44,154 nt of DNA from CAYVUI01 sp964454745 (GTDB taxonomy: Bacteria > Planctomycetota > Phycisphaerae > Sedimentisphaerales > Anaerohalosphaeraceae). The stretch's first letter is position 1. Each line of letters starts with the position of its first letter. Under the pieces are notes generated by a model. That model had not been told where the DNA came from. It worked only from the letters and a program-made list of their open reading frames with translations, and made no database searches. The position numbers and the translations under genes are program-made. Below are positions 1-8,604 of the stretch, one piece after another. The stretch spans positions 1 to 44,154 of the forward strand of contig CAYVUI010000020.1 of the NCBI GenBank assembly GCA_964454745.1, written 5' to 3'.

Positions 1-2
1 AC

Positions 3-332
3 ACTTTTTTCACGCAACTTTACAGCATTTCTTTTCCGCAACAGGAACTAGCTACCTTCCAGGTACTTGGCGGAAACTACGGCGGAGGCAATGGCGAGGC
101 TTATACCTTCCAGAGTCAGGATCTTGTGGATTTTATTAATACTGATACTGATGGGGTCATGACATTTATCATGTTTAGGGTTGCCCCAAGTACTTCTGCT
201 GATCAATGGGCTGCTAAAGAGAACACAACCTATGATCCTCCTACTTTGACGCTGACATACGAGCAGATTCCGGAACCGGCGTCGATGCTGCTTCTGGGCC
301 TGGGCTCGATGTTGATTTATCGCCGTAAATAA
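3..332 (+). CDS. C-terminal part of a DNRLRE-type surface protein with PEP-CTERM sorting tail
   Basis: The frame is open from the window edge to a TAA at 330-332, leaving 109 residues of a protein that starts upstream. The visible part ('ATFQVLGGNYGG', then 'QDLVDFINTDTDGVMTF') closely matches the end of each DNRLRE module in the next gene, so the two are tandem paralogues. It ends with PEPASMLLLGLGSMLIYRRK: a Pro-Glu-Pro motif, a hydrophobic helix and a basic end, which is the PEP-CTERM signal that exosortase systems recognise at the cell envelope. The first 15 or so residues after the edge do not match the module, and frame 2 there reads slightly more like it, so a base error close to the edge is possible. 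No exosortase gene is in the window. Confidence 0.8.
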   Translation, partial: TFFTQLYSISFPQQELATFQVLGGNYGGGNGEAYTFQSQDLVDFINTDTDGVMTFIMFRVAPSTSADQWAAKENTTYDPPTLTLTYEQIPEPASMLLLGLGSMLIYRRK

Positions 333-365
333 GAACGGCATAAAGAAAAAGTATTGTTTTTCCAG

Positions 366-400
366 AAAAAAAGGCCCTTTCTTATATGGAGGGGCCTTTC
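366..400. terminator. Stem-loop between the two DNRLRE genes
   Basis: The arm AAAGGCCC (370-377) pairs with GGGCCTTT (392-399), with further weak pairs toward the loop. It lies 37 bases after the stop of the first gene. The plus-strand side has no T-run after the stem. The A-run before the stem would give a U-run on the minus strand, where no gene needs it. It is best read as the end-of-gene stem of the upstream gene. Confidence 0.5.
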
Positions 401-442
401 AAATGGGTTATTTACGCATATATCTTTTCGAAAGGATAAATC

Positions 443-3400
443 ATGTACAGGCTGTTAACGGGAATATTACTGCTGATGCTGGCCTTTCAAGCCCATGCGG
501 ACCAAACCACTGTAACTTTGGATGCGATTGCAGACCAGGATGTGCGACAATCGGTTCCCGATTATTCAAAAGGCGACAGAACGGTCCACTTGGTAAAGAA
601 TGTAGACGGTGACTCCGCCAAGCTTTATATCAAGTTTCAACTACCAGCCGATTTTGACACAGCCATTGACGCAACCTTTAAAATTGTACGCGATAATGTC
701 GGCCATCCTTCCTCGAACATGTATTTTAATCTCTACGGGATGAATGATGATGTCGTCGGAAATGACTGGCCGGAACTTGCCCCGGGTGAAATTCCCGGAC
801 AGCCTTACACCTCCGGAATCACATGGAACAATGCCCCGGTAAATGATACGGTAAGTAATAATGGTTTTACCGCAGATGCAGCAGGCCCCTTCGCAGAGCA
901 GATTGTACTGCCTCCACAAAATCATTTTGGAGTGGCCGGTTCTGTTCATACCGTATCCGGGCAGGATCTTGTAGACTTTCTCAATACCGATACCGACCGT
1001 ATCGTCACCGTGATGATCTCACGTGTCAGCTACACCAGCGTATCAGATCTCTTCGCATCCAAAGAAAGCGGCACGTACACCGGTCCCCAGCTCGAAATCA
1101 CCTATGTTCCGCGAAATCTCAAAACCGTGGCTCTCGAGCCGATCGCAGACACGGACATCCGTGAAGTGGCCCCTACTTATGCCAAAAGTGATCGTGATGT
1201 ATTTCTAATCCATAATAAATCCGGGGGTGCTGCAAAATCTTACATTAAGTATCAGATTCCATTTGATCTCATCGAAGTTCTTTCCGCACAATTTGAGATT
1301 ACAAGAACTTTCGCAGGACCGTGGAATTACGTATACAACCTTTACGGCATGAATGATGACGCCGCAGGTAACGATTGGCCGGAACTTTCGCCCGGTGAGA
1401 TTCCCGGGCAACCTTATACCGCGGGTTTGACATGGAACAATGCCCCGGTAAATGATACGGGATCCGGGGATGGATTTACCGCCGATGCAAGTGGCCCGCT
1501 GGCATCCTTCCAGGTACTCGGCTCGAACAATGGTGGAAGCGCCCCGGATATCTACACGACAGCGGTCTCCCCGGCTCTGGCACAATTTATCAACCTCGAT
1601 TCAGATGGAGTATTGACTGTCATGGTCACCAGGCAGGACGTAAACAATTCCAACGATCTTTTCGCAACAAAGGAGCATGCTACCCTGGAACCACCCAAGC
1701 TTCTGCTGACTTATGAGGCTATCGAGACCAAGACGGTAACAATTACAGCAGCCGCGGATACTGACATCCGTCAAGCCGTTCCGGATTACTGCAAAAGCAA
1801 CCGAGATATCTGGCTCGCCAAGAACAATACGAACGACGGAATCAAATCCTACTTCAAATTCAAGCTGCCCGCGGATGTGGAAAGCGTACTTCAGGCCCAG
1901 TTCGAAACCACGCGCAAACTCGCCGGAGCCTGGAATTATGAATATAACATTCACGGCCTGAACGACGATGTCGTGGGGAATGACTGGCCGGAACTTTCTC
2001 CCGGGAATATTCCCGGTGAGCCGTATACTTCGGGCCTGACCTGGAACAACGCTCCAGGTAATGATCCGAATACAACTTTCGGCTTTAACAGTGACGCTAC
2101 GGATATACTGGCTACATTTTCCGTGATCGGCTACAACAACGGCGGGGTCGCCGGGGGCACTTATACCGCTTCTTCGGCGGCGCTGGCGGACTTTCTGAAT
2201 ACGGACACCGATTCTGTGGTTACTTTAATGGTAGGGCGTCCCGGATTTTCCAGTTCCGTCGACCTGTTCTATTCCAAGGATCAGACCGAGGATGAACCGC
2301 CCAAGCTTACGATTACATATACTCCGCTTTGCGGTGTGATACTGCCAAGTGATCTTAATGAGGATTGCGTAACAGACTTTGGTGACCTTGCCGCATTCGG
2401 CAGTGACTGGCTGGAAACCGATCCAAACCTGGTGGACAATCCCCGGGCAGATATTAATTCGGATAATCAGATCGACACCGAAGATTTGCAGTTGATCGGA
2501 GAACGCTGGCTAAACTGTACGGATCCCGATTTCCCCGAATGTGACGTGTTCTGGCAGCCTTCCATTCTCAATTCCTCGAAATGGGATCAGTGGAGACAGA
2601 GCTGGTCCAGCGGCTTCCCCATTGCTGCCTGGTCCTATTTCGTCCGCTATGACGGCACCCTCGCCGAATACCAGACCTACGCGGATGCAGGATTGACGAT
2701 GGTTCAGTGCCCGATCGATCAGTATCAAAACGCGATCGATGCCGGACTCTACGCCCTGATCGGAAGCTGGGAAAACCTGTATCTTGACCAGGCCAAACTG
2801 GACACCTACATTCAGTTCCCTGATTCACAGAGTATGGATGTCGCAGGTTATTTGCTCAAAGATGAACCCAAGACACAGCTTCTCTTTGATCAGCTTGGTC
2901 AGGCAACCAGCCACATTTACTACAATGATCTTCGCGGAGCAATCCCGATCGTAAACCTGCTGCCCAATTACGGCAGCTGGCCGGACTTCGCCACTTACGA
3001 TGATTATGTAAGCGCTTATGTCAATACGACACAACCGGCGATCATGTTTTACGACAACTATTCGATCCTTTCGGATGGTTCAGACCGGCCCGGTTTCTAC
3101 GACAACATCGAATTGATTCGTCAGAAGGCACTCGCAGAAGATATCGGCTTTATGGGCTTTGCACTGCTCAATGATCACTTCAGTTATCGGCTTCCCAGCG
3201 AGTCTGATCTCAACTGGCAGGTTTACTCATTGATCGCATACGGTGCCCAGGGTCTGTGGTATTACAACTACCGTATCGAACCGGTCAGCGGATTTGGTGA
3301 AGGGATGGTGACTCATTCCAGTGGGACTCCTACCAGTACTTACTACCTTGCCCAGGATATCAATGACGAACTGCTCGTGCTGGGCCCAACACTGATGGAC

Positions 3401-3772
3401 CTGAAGACGACTGGTGTGTATCATGTCGGTGCTGCAGATCCCAATAATACCACGATTGACCTCTATGCGAACGGAGATGTGGATGTGATTGACAGCTTTA
3501 CAGGCGTTGATTTCATTCTTGGCGAATTCGAGAATCAGGATGATCCCGGTGATGACGCGACCTATATCATGATCACCAATAAACGCCATGGTGCCACATT
3601 GACTTCCGCGGCCGGGGCAGCGGATGCGATCTTTAGCCCCAATCCTTCAACCCTGAAGGTTTACCAGTTTAACACAGCAACGGAAAACTGGGACCTTCTG
3701 GCCGGACCGGCAGCTTATACCGTCAATATTGGAGGCGGTAAGGGTGTGCTGCTTAAATTTTCAATAAATTGA
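443..3772 (+). CDS. Secreted modular protein: three DNRLRE modules, dockerin-like segment, putative glycosidase domain
   Basis: The product has 1109 residues. The ATG at 443 follows GAAAGGA and begins a signal peptide (MYRLLTGILLLMLAFQAHA). Three DNRLRE-type beta-sandwich modules follow at about residues 21-222, 226-427 and 430-628. Each opens with 'A..D.DIR' or similar, contains 'NDWPEL.PG.IPG.PYTSG.TWNNAP' and ends near a 'DLVDF.NTDTD' segment. Residues about 630-700 hold two Asp/Asn-rich dockerin-like repeats ('DLNEDCVTDFGDLAAFGSDWL' region and 'DINSDNQIDTEDLQLIGERW'). The last 400 residues look like a TIM-barrel glycosidase, with 'GYLLKDEP' near residue 805 holding a possible catalytic Glu; the family is not recognised. 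Unlike its neighbour it lacks a PEP-CTERM tail. DNRLRE modules are structural beta-sandwiches of surface proteins. The substrate is unknown. Confidence 0.8.
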   Translation: MYRLLTGILLLMLAFQAHADQTTVTLDAIADQDVRQSVPDYSKGDRTVHLVKNVDGDSAKLYIKFQLPADFDTAIDATFKIVRDNVGHPSSNMYFNLYGMNDDVVGNDWPELAPGEIPGQPYTSGITWNNAPVNDTVSNNGFTADAAGPFAEQIVLPPQNHFGVAGSVHTVSGQDLVDFLNTDTDRIVTVMISRVSYTSVSDLFASKESGTYTGPQLEITYVPRNLKTVALEPIADTDIREVAPTYAKSDRDVFLIHNKSGGAAKSYIKYQIPFDLIEVLSAQFEITRTFAGPWNYVYNLYGMNDDAAGNDWPELSPGEIPGQPYTAGLTWNNAPVNDTGSGDGFTADASGPLASFQVLGSNNGGSAPDIYTTAVSPALAQFINLDSDGVLTVMVTRQDVNNSNDLFATKEHATLEPPKLLLTYEAIETKTVTITAAADTDIRQAVPDYCKSNRDIWLAKNNTNDGIKSYFKFKLPADVESVLQAQFETTRKLAGAWNYEYNIHGLNDDVVGNDWPELSPGNIPGEPYTSGLTWNNAPGNDPNTTFGFNSDATDILATFSVIGYNNGGVAGGTYTASSAALADFLNTDTDSVVTLMVGRPGFSSSVDLFYSKDQTEDEPPKLTITYTPLCGVILPSDLNEDCVTDFGDLAAFGSDWLETDPNLVDNPRADINSDNQIDTEDLQLIGERWLNCTDPDFPECDVFWQPSILNSSKWDQWRQSWSSGFPIAAWSYFVRYDGTLAEYQTYADAGLTMVQCPIDQYQNAIDAGLYALIGSWENLYLDQAKLDTYIQFPDSQSMDVAGYLLKDEPKTQLLFDQLGQATSHIYYNDLRGAIPIVNLLPNYGSWPDFATYDDYVSAYVNTTQPAIMFYDNYSILSDGSDRPGFYDNIELIRQKALAEDIGFMGFALLNDHFSYRLPSESDLNWQVYSLIAYGAQGLWYYNYRIEPVSGFGEGMVTHSSGTPTSTYYLAQDINDELLVLGPTLMDLKTTGVYHVGAADPNNTTIDLYANGDVDVIDSFTGVDFILGEFENQDDPGDDATYIMITNKRHGATLTSAAGAADAIFSPNPSTLKVYQFNTATENWDLLAGPAAYTVNIGGGKGVLLKFSIN
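503..2325 (+). repeat. Three tandem DNRLRE module repeats (about 600 bp each)
   Basis: Three in-frame copies of about 600 bases lie inside the preceding gene, starting near 503, 1118 and 1730. They are most alike at the DNA level around 757-850, 1365-1460 and 1975-2065, which encode the 'NDDVVGNDWPEL' to 'TWNNAP' block. A fourth related copy ends the partial gene at 3-332. The pattern fits module duplication within and between neighbouring genes. Confidence 0.75.
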
Positions 3773-3787
3773 TTTATTTGGTAACAA

Positions 3788-3828
3788 AAAGGGCAAAAAG
3801 CGACGTCTTTTTGCCCTTTCTTTTTTTC
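3788..3828 (+). terminator. Strong intrinsic terminator
   Basis: The arm AAAGGGCAAAAAG (3788-3800) pairs perfectly with CTTTTTGCCCTTT (3807-3819) across a six-base loop. A pyrimidine tract with seven consecutive T follows directly. It lies 15 bases after the stop of the 1109-residue protein and separates that unit from the glycosidase at 3929. Confidence 0.93.
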
Positions 3829-3928
3829 AGGAACATACATTTTTTTCAAAAGACTTCTGGACAGCGGTTCCTTTGCAGATATATAAAAGGGAATCCGGCG
3901 ATATCATCGAAGTATTGGAAAGTAAACA

Positions 3929-5344
3929 ATGGGTTACATACATTTTTTTGACGACTGGCAATTGATTTCAAGGCATAACCTGGAGAGAAAACAGGGTAAG
4001 CCCAAATGGATACCTGAGGCCACACTTGTAGACGGCATGACTGAGGGCACATGGAATTTTCCCCTGGTGACGTATGATCCGAATCAGAAAAAATATATAG
4101 GCCTGTATGGGGCTGCAGCAACCATGCCGGACAGTCAGAATCTTTGTGTGCCTTTTGGCGTTGATCGTGACCTGATCCCGCGAACCCAGGTGCTGTGCTA
4201 TGCGGAAAGCAAAGATGGGATCAACTGGACCAAGCCCGATCTGACCGAAAAAACTCAATTTGACGGACCGGTTTTCTGCCCAAATCAGGTGTTTGGTCTT
4301 TCCACAACATTGGACGGAGGTCCGCCGACATATGATCCCTATGAAAAAGACCCGGAAAAACGCTACAAATACCTGATCAATTTCCAGCCCAAAGATATGG
4401 ATCATAATATCCGCGCGCTGGTTGCCTCCCCCGATGGGATCCACTGGAAGATTGTAAAAGAATTCCGGGATCAACAGGGTACGGATACTCCCACATCCAT
4501 ATTCTATCATCCCGGTAAAAAAACGTATGTATTCAATGTCCGCAAGTATGCTGGGGACCGGCGTATCTTCTTCCTCGAAACCCGCGACTGGGAAGCCTTC
4601 ACTGAGCCGGAGTTGATTATGCATCCGGATTCCATGGATCCCCCCCTGGTTGGATTTTACGGCATGCCCTTCCAGCAGTACGAAAATTTATACATCGGGC
4701 TTTTATGGAAAATCTACTGCGATCCGAATTCTGAGAACCTTCCCAATGGCCCCATAGACTGCGAACTGGTCTACAGCTACGATGGCAATCATTTCAATCG
4801 TACGACACACCAGCCGTTTATCGAGCGTCCTCCGCTGGGCGAACACGGCGGTGGTTGTTTATATACGGGTTCCATGCTCGTCACACCGGAAAATGAAGTG
4901 CGGTTTTATTCCGGCGGTTCCAAGGCGGAGCATTTCCAAAATCAGCAGCTTGATGATGCTGCCCTGATGATGCATCAACTCCGACTGGATGGCTTCATGT
5001 ACCTGGCCACCCATGCCGGCAGGGGCAGGCTTCGGACGAGAGCCCTTTATATTCGGGGCCCAGAGCTGAAATTGAATGTGAATTCACCATATGGGGGTGT
5101 CAGAGTGCAGATTCTGGACGAAAAAGCAAATGTGATCACTGGTTTTTCGTTTGATGATTGTACACCTTTCCTGGGTAACGAGCTTTTCCATCAGCCTACC
5201 TGGAAAAACGGCAAAAGCTTTAAAGATGCAATCAGCCCGAAACGAAGACAAATCGAGATAGAAATCACGACAGGAGAAATGTACGCGATTCGTGGTGATT
5301 TTGAGCTGCTCAATTCACTCTGGCAGGAGGATGGGACCCAGTAA
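3929..5344 (+). CDS. Cytoplasmic five-bladed beta-propeller glycosidase (GH43/GH32-like)
   Basis: The product has 471 residues and no signal peptide, so it is predicted to be cytoplasmic. Propeller-type repeats recur: 'YAESKDGINWTKPDL' (about 90), 'ALVASPDGIHWKIVKEF' (about 165), 'FFLETRDWEAFTEPEL' (about 210) and 'ELVYSYDGNHFNRTTHQPF' (about 280). The pattern 'S.DG..W' marks blades in the GH32/GH43/GH68 superfamily. The last 90 residues ('RTRALYIRGPELKLNVN' onward) form a beta-rich domain with 'YGGVRVQILDE' and 'GFSFDDC', seen in many planctomycete proteins of this kind. The exact family and substrate cannot be fixed by eye. Upstream is a terminator, and a 392-base gap follows, so this may be a single-gene unit. 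The start is the first ATG giving a full blade; the ribosome site (GGAAAG) is modest. Confidence 0.7.
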   Translation: MGYIHFFDDWQLISRHNLERKQGKPKWIPEATLVDGMTEGTWNFPLVTYDPNQKKYIGLYGAAATMPDSQNLCVPFGVDRDLIPRTQVLCYAESKDGINWTKPDLTEKTQFDGPVFCPNQVFGLSTTLDGGPPTYDPYEKDPEKRYKYLINFQPKDMDHNIRALVASPDGIHWKIVKEFRDQQGTDTPTSIFYHPGKKTYVFNVRKYAGDRRIFFLETRDWEAFTEPELIMHPDSMDPPLVGFYGMPFQQYENLYIGLLWKIYCDPNSENLPNGPIDCELVYSYDGNHFNRTTHQPFIERPPLGEHGGGCLYTGSMLVTPENEVRFYSGGSKAEHFQNQQLDDAALMMHQLRLDGFMYLATHAGRGRLRTRALYIRGPELKLNVNSPYGGVRVQILDEKANVITGFSFDDCTPFLGNELFHQPTWKNGKSFKDAISPKRRQIEIEITTGEMYAIRGDFELLNSLWQEDGTQ

Positions 5345-5736
5345 AGGCAACTCTAGTAATGGCTTTTAACGGCCACAATGAATCGTTCGATGCACCTTTC
5401 ATTTTTAAATCCCACTTGAATAAACAGTTACATTTCTGCAGTCTCATCAATGTCAGCCCAAGTACTCGAAAATGAAACAGCTGTCGTGCCTCCTGTCAGT
5501 TTCCAAATGTATTGCCGGGAAAGCTTTGTTTTTTTTAGGCGAAAAAAACGGCCAAAAAACAGGTGTGTAAGTTCTTTATATGCCCGGCTTTAAGGGTAAA
5601 TTTGTATTTTCAAAGCAATCAATAATTATGAATAATTGTTGGTATTTGTATTATTATTTCAGTATCATTTTTTTTTGAGATTTGAATGTTTTCCTAATGA
5701 GTATTTTTATACTCTTTTTCTTGTAAGGTATGTCTG
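5345..5736. other. 392-base intergenic gap, AT-rich near its end; weak dyads only
   Basis: No coding signal was seen. Two dyads stand out. CAATAATT (5620-5627) pairs 7 of 8 with AATTGTTG (5634-5641) and could be a regulator site. GAGTAT (5699-5704) pairs perfectly with ATACTC (5709-5714) and is followed by five T, so it could be a weak terminator, an attenuator or an operator just before the alpha-mannosidase homologue. No clear promoter pair was found, although the stretch 5640-5700 is very AT-rich and would suit one. Confidence 0.4.
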
Positions 5737-8604
5737 GTGAAGCAAAACAAAAAGAAGACACACAGAAAAGGCAAAGAAGCATCCATCGCTTCAAAAATCA
5801 GCACAACGATTGGACATGTCATCAGTCACACACACTGGGACCGGGAATGGCGGGTCTCGGAGTGGAATTCACGGGCACGCCTGATCACTATGTTCAATAA
5901 GCTCCTGCAAAAGTTTGACAAGTCTCCCGACTTTACATTTCTTTTTGACGGGCAGGTCGTGAGTGTCGAGGATTTTCTCGATATGTGTCCGGAGCAGTAT
6001 GATACAATAAAGAAACTGGTCACGTCCGGAAGGCTTCAAATCGGCCCCTGGTACAATCTTCCTGATCTGTATCCGATATGCGGAGAAGCGCTGATCCGTA
6101 ACCTGCTTACCGGAAGGAGGCGGGCCGAGAAGTTAGGCGGATGGCTGGACATTGCCTATACGACCTTTGGATGGGGGCAAACAGCCCAGTTTCCCCAGAT
6201 ATTTAAAGGATTTGGGATCGATAAGGTGATCTGCGGCAAGAATGTAAGCCCTATAAGAGCGCCGCAAAGTGAATTTTACTGGGAGAGCCCTGATGGTACG
6301 CGTTTGCTGACGACTAGGCTTGGCGTGGAGAAACGGGCTAATTTCTTCTTTTTCGCACTGATGCCGGTACAGTACGGAACGGATTATGCCAGTTCGGATA
6401 CACGTATTCAGTGGGGGCACGACGGCTGGCTTTGGCACCGCTGTGACAGCCGTATCGACTCGGAGTTGACATTTATACCGAATGATTCCTGTTTCCCGGA
6501 CAAAATTGAAGAAGCCGTCAAAGCGGCCCTGGAAACGGCCGACGACAGCGTGGTCAAAGAGCATATTTTCCTGGGCAACGGCTGTGATTCCACTGCGCCA
6601 AGCGATGTCGTCGATGTGATTATTGAGAAATCCAACCAGATATTTGATGATGTGACTTTGAAATACAGTACACTCAAGGAGTATTTCGAAGGTATTGAAC
6701 AGGTGATTCGTGACAATGATATTTCCCTGAAAACCGTGCACGGCGAGTTAAGAGACGGGCCGGTTCACAAGGTTTCCGCCAATGCCCTGGCGACACGCAT
6801 GCCTTTGAAAATTCTCAATCGCAAGGCGCAGGCTTCCCTGATTCGATACGCGGAGCCGTTTGCCTGTTTTGCGAATATCCTGGGCGTAGAGTATCCGTCA
6901 AACTTTTTGGAAAAGGCCTGGCATTTTCTGCTTTTGGCTCATTCGCATGACGCGATCAATGGTGTGACGCTGGACAAAACCGCCGAGGATACCGCGAACA
7001 AGCTCAAACAGGTCATCGAGATCAGCCAGGTGGTAACGGACCAGGCGGCCGTCTCCATTATGAAAAAGGTGGATGTGTCGGCATTTGAGACGGAAGATGT
7101 CCTTGTCGCGGTTTTTAATCCTTTGCCGTATGATTGTCAGCAGGTCGTGCAGGCACATTTTGACATTGATTCCCAGGAAAGTCCGAGATTTCTTTCCGTG
7201 GTGGATCAAGACGGTGAGGTTCTGAAATCTCAGCCGGTTTCGCATTATTCTCACCAGGCCCCGGTCTGTGTGGAAAATTCACGGGCGCTGCCTTTTTATG
7301 CGGATCGGCATGAAATGTACTTCGAGACGGGTATGATTCCTGCAATGGGTTATAAGGTTCTAAAACTCCAACCGGAGCAGGCGTATGACAAAAATCTAAA
7401 ATTCTGGAACAGGGTCTTCGAGTTTTCCAGCCAGGTGACCGGTCCCAATACGATGGCCAATCCATTTATTGAGGTGAAGATTAACCCTGACGGCACATAC
7501 GATCTTACTTCAAAATCGGATGGAAAAACATATCGAGGCCTCGGGTTCTTTGAAGACGGCGGGGATACCGGTGATTACTGGCAGAGGGAAAAGCCCAGCT
7601 ATGACCGCGTTTACAATTCCGTCGGGAGAGAGGCTGACATTTACCTGAAAACGGATGGCCCGCTGGTTACGACCTATGTGATTGAAAATTCCCTTGAAGT
7701 TCCTGCCCGTGCCGAGAATAAGGGTGGCTTCCGATCATCCAGGAGCTGTGAAAAGGCCCTTGTGAAGATTACGACGGAATTGACCTTACGGGCGGACTGC
7801 CCGTATTGTGAGGCGCAGGTTACCGTAGATAACCAGGCGTTCGATCACCGTCTTCGGATTGGTTTTCCAACGCACCTGGAAGCGGAGTATTCCGATGCTA
7901 TGGGTCATTTCAATGTCGATTCCAGGCCCATTGCCCGGCCGTATGAAAATGGGATTCGTGATGCGGGTATGGGCACGCTGCCCATGCAGAATTTTGTGGA
8001 TGTTTCTGATGGTCAGCAGGGCTTTGCGGTATTGAACAAGGATTTGATCGAGTATGAGATATCCGAAGACCCGACAAGGACGGTGTACCTGACGCTGCTG
8101 CGCTGCATGGATGTCAACATTTGTACGGAAGGCAGATGTGCAACCATTGAAACCGGTGCAACCGGTCCCCAGTGCCTGGGGAAAACGACATTTCATTACG
8201 CACTGTATCCGCATAAGGGCAACTGGCAAAGCGGACAGGTTTACCCGGTATGTGAGAAGTATGTCTACCCGCCCATGGTGTACCAGTTTTCAAAGCATGG
8301 TCAAGGTTATCTGCCGCAGTCCAGTTCTATGCTGAGAATTGATGATACCCGTATTCAGATGTCGTCATTTAAAGCTGCCCAGGATTCACAGGGGCTTATT
8401 GTTCGGCTGTATAATCCGCATCATGAAACGATTTCTACGGAAATTACATTTGCCGCCAAGGTAAAGAAGGCATCTTCCGTGAGTTTAAATGAGGATATTC
8501 TTAGAGAGATTCCTGTCCGCGGCGAAACCTGTATCCCTGTTGAGCTTGGACCGCTGAAGATTGAAACATTCCTGGTCGAGTTATCATATATATCCAGACA
8601 TTAA
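5737..8604 (+). CDS. GH38 alpha-mannosidase family protein with altered nucleophile site
   Basis: The product has 955 residues and starts at GTG 5737, eight bases after TAAGG. An ATG at 5730 is in another frame. There is no signal peptide, so it is likely cytoplasmic. GH38 hallmarks are present: 'HTHWDREW' (zinc ligands H33 and D35), 'GPWYNLPDLYPICGEALIRNLLTG' (105-126) and 'AHSHDAINGV' (H404 zinc ligand, D405). A long beta-sandwich C-terminal half follows, as usual for the family. GH38 enzymes release alpha-linked mannose using a zinc-bound Asp nucleophile, normally in 'D.FG'. Here that segment reads 'AYTTFGWGQTAQFPQIF' (from residue 140), with T142 at the Asp position. Activity is therefore uncertain: it may use another residue, another substrate, or be inactive. 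Its stop overlaps the convergent GH130 gene by four bases. Confidence 0.85.
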   Translation: MKQNKKKTHRKGKEASIASKISTTIGHVISHTHWDREWRVSEWNSRARLITMFNKLLQKFDKSPDFTFLFDGQVVSVEDFLDMCPEQYDTIKKLVTSGRLQIGPWYNLPDLYPICGEALIRNLLTGRRRAEKLGGWLDIAYTTFGWGQTAQFPQIFKGFGIDKVICGKNVSPIRAPQSEFYWESPDGTRLLTTRLGVEKRANFFFFALMPVQYGTDYASSDTRIQWGHDGWLWHRCDSRIDSELTFIPNDSCFPDKIEEAVKAALETADDSVVKEHIFLGNGCDSTAPSDVVDVIIEKSNQIFDDVTLKYSTLKEYFEGIEQVIRDNDISLKTVHGELRDGPVHKVSANALATRMPLKILNRKAQASLIRYAEPFACFANILGVEYPSNFLEKAWHFLLLAHSHDAINGVTLDKTAEDTANKLKQVIEISQVVTDQAAVSIMKKVDVSAFETEDVLVAVFNPLPYDCQQVVQAHFDIDSQESPRFLSVVDQDGEVLKSQPVSHYSHQAPVCVENSRALPFYADRHEMYFETGMIPAMGYKVLKLQPEQAYDKNLKFWNRVFEFSSQVTGPNTMANPFIEVKINPDGTYDLTSKSDGKTYRGLGFFEDGGDTGDYWQREKPSYDRVYNSVGREADIYLKTDGPLVTTYVIENSLEVPARAENKGGFRSSRSCEKALVKITTELTLRADCPYCEAQVTVDNQAFDHRLRIGFPTHLEAEYSDAMGHFNVDSRPIARPYENGIRDAGMGTLPMQNFVDVSDGQQGFAVLNKDLIEYEISEDPTRTVYLTLLRCMDVNICTEGRCATIETGATGPQCLGKTTFHYALYPHKGNWQSGQVYPVCEKYVYPPMVYQFSKHGQGYLPQSSSMLRIDDTRIQMSSFKAAQDSQGLIVRLYNPHHETISTEITFAAKVKKASSVSLNEDILREIPVRGETCIPVELGPLKIETFLVELSYISRH

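Noticed and set aside
503..2325. CRISPR-like or mobile repeat
   Set aside because: Repeats are about 600 bases, in frame and diverged, and encode a known structural module.
5730..5850. ATG at 5730 as start of the alpha-mannosidase gene
   Set aside because: It is in a different frame. The GTG at 5737 is in frame and has TAAGG at a proper distance.
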